Below are positions 63,601 to 64,000 of a stretch of DNA of 64,000 nt, in pieces. Each line of letters begins with the position of its first letter. Positions within the stretch are counted from its first letter, which is position 1. Source of the DNA: JAIVJZ01 sp036386515 (GTDB taxonomy: Bacteria > Acidobacteriota > Blastocatellia > Pyrinomonadales > Pyrinomonadaceae). The DNA lies in the NCBI GenBank assembly GCA_036386515.1, contig DASVVO010000043.1:1-64000 (forward strand), read 5' to 3'. The position numbers and the translations under genes are program-made. A model generated the notes under the pieces. It was not told the DNA's origin. It searched no databases and was given only the letters and a program-made list of their open reading frames with translations.

Positions 63601-64000
63601 TTTGAGCGCGGGCGGGAATTACACCGTCACGCCGTCGCGTGCGGCAACGCGCTTCACGCCCGCTTATCGCACCTACCTCGACGTTCCGGCAAGTCAGGCC
63701 GGGCAGGATTTCGCCGCCGCGGCAGATGCCGCCGGTGCGGGAGCCAGCCCCGGTCAGGTGCTCATCAGCGAGTTCCGCCTGCGCGGAACGAACGGTGCGG
63801 CCGACGAGTTCATCGAGTTGTATAACAACACGGACTCGAACATCACGGTCAGCACGGCCGACGGCACGCCCGGTTGGGCGGTTGACGGTACTTCCGGCGG
63901 CACGCGTGAAAACGTGGCGGTCATCCCGAACGGCACCGTCATCGGCGCGCGCAGGCACTTCCTGCTCGCCACCGGCGGCTACAGCCTCAGCGGTTACGCC
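60650..64000 (+). CDS. Large secreted BNR-repeat protein, 3' end outside window
   Basis: At least 1117 residues are encoded, open to the last base. A signal peptide (about 1-31) is followed by a charged linker. A propeller region follows (about 140-930) with repeated BNR/Asp-box motifs (SLNGGQTW, STDGGATF, SQDGGATW) like those of the protein at 45258. Next come a carboxypeptidase-regulatory-like domain (about 945-1015) and the start of a lamin-tail-like domain (VLISEFRLRGTNGAADEFIELYNN, from about 1035). AGGAGA is well placed before the ATG. The two proteins are probably related paralogues with different C-terminal modules. No catalytic role is assigned. Confidence 0.88.
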   Translation, partial: MKNYTRWVMLVGAAVVFSLSALIFESTTSAQERGKPAKANDAAAPTGAQQQGDAPASPTKRERSLTRKPGEAKEEDPDLPAFMKGKINFEAYHEKRQAHINMLLGVADDGTYNPMLRFKAIQDMKQQEAQLRQDAKNGRSIHPLISSTSWTPLGPQPIPNGQTSIVVHPVSGRTTAIAVHPTNPDIVFIGAANGGVFRSLNGGQTWTPVFDSAESMVIGALAFAPSNPNILYVGTGEGNQCGSGCYAGIGVYRIDNALTTANLAGPINPTQNLLSTNGVTPLVTSSFTGRGISDILVHPTDPGTIFVATTSAIIGNPQQTPANGLVPPLGLRGLYRSTNATAAAASVTFQKLLVAPENCFDSPCTGNHNITGIRFDPGDPNILVAFVRAAATTSFSGVWRTANALAATPTFTQQLALNTTRGEFGAARVSGVTTFYLASGEAATGTSCTTNSGAVRKSIDGGLTWVKQLGGGGFCGGQCSYDISIEADPSNANIVHLGGSAQGTCSRVQARSTDGGATFVRNDTGLHADTHATVASQSNPNIVYTASDGGIWRSTNKGVTWTSLNNTGYSATQFQGLDVHATDRFFSLGGTQDNGTQFMLPVTGNDPNKPINQWRRADFGDGGYALIDKSSTDTTNVTMYHTYFNQQNTLIGFGRVSRTDCAFEGQWPLKGFGASPGFVNACGDAEGPNGITNDNVLFYAPMDLGPSLVPGQPNTLYFGTDRLYRSVNRGDTMTLASQAPVNPFPALPTVGAAITTIWVSKTDDNARIVGTLPQSANTTAGVQTVGGQVFATRTGLAVLTEVTPPISVANRRAVGRVFIDPTNSAVAYVCYGGQGIPAAQHIWKTTNLSDTPGATTWTAIANGIPDVPVNAFEVDPADPSHLYAGTDIGVYTSQDGGATWVPYGTGLPRVAVFQMVIQNANRILRIATHSRGLWEIALTPPSGLTITGNVTGLAAGETATVTLQGSTFQSQVVTGPTGAYSFSGLSAGGNYTVTPSRAATRFTPAYRTYLDVPASQAGQDFAAAADAAGAGASPGQVLISEFRLRGTNGAADEFIELYNNTDSNITVSTADGTPGWAVDGTSGGTRENVAVIPNGTVIGARRHFLLATGGYSLSGYA

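Overview
The window comes from a high-GC bacterium, most likely an Acidobacteriota (perhaps class Blastocatellia). This is inferred from a VWFA protein of the Acidobacteria-enriched type at 14290-16593, large secreted sortilin/BNR-repeat proteins with C-terminal accessory domains, and the overall gene style. No phylogeny could be run. No phage, plasmid, IS element or CRISPR was seen.

Layout. 1-4877: an rRNA operon cut at its 5' end (16S 3' part, tRNA-Ile, an initiator tRNA-Met, tRNA-Ala, 23S, 5S, terminator), with a 27-nt stem able to pair across the 23S gene. 4919-14100: a secreted cysteine-rich protein of unusual composition, a glutaminyl-peptide cyclotransferase lipoprotein, a TgpA-like transglutaminase, rimO, pgpA, a small acidic protein, serA and an alpha/beta-hydrolase-like protein. 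14290-22251: a VWFA protein, a two-gene ABC-2 exporter, a CYTH protein, a thioredoxin-like gene whose active-site codon is an in-frame TGA, a SET-domain protein and two small genes. 22447-38615: a surface-polysaccharide locus (asnB, four glycosyltransferase or glycosyltransferase-like genes, an acyltransferase-like gene, Wzx-like flippase, Wzy-like polymerase, carbamoyltransferase, GDP-fucose-synthase-like gene and a reversed transglutaminase-like gene). 38652-44550: a helix-hairpin-helix lipoprotein pair and the glycine-cleavage operon gcvT-gcvH-gcvPA-gcvPB. 45258-60001: a 1532-residue BNR protein, an ECF sigma/anti-sigma pair, a TPR protein, a YdjM-like membrane hydrolase, a hybrid histidine kinase, an aminotransferase and an APC permease. 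60650 onward: a second BNR protein that runs off the window.

Two observations stand out. First, the gene at 19783-20205 reads through one in-frame TGA exactly where the first cysteine of a thioredoxin-type CxxC motif belongs (TGA-Gly-Asn-Cys). A hairpin of bacterial SECIS geometry follows the TGA directly, so this is a strong selenoprotein candidate. Second, nine intergenic gaps, all between genes in the same direction, are filled by inverted repeats whose arms are arrays of 7-nt units (8-nt in one case). Four of these share a conserved loop of about 41 nt and lie in the same orientation relative to transcription. They look like a dispersed family of structured intercistronic RNA elements. 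None occurs in the polysaccharide locus.

High GC gives long open frames on the wrong strand over almost every gene. These shadows are left out. Start codons were chosen by ribosome-binding sites, signal peptides and family N-termini and are flagged where uncertain.
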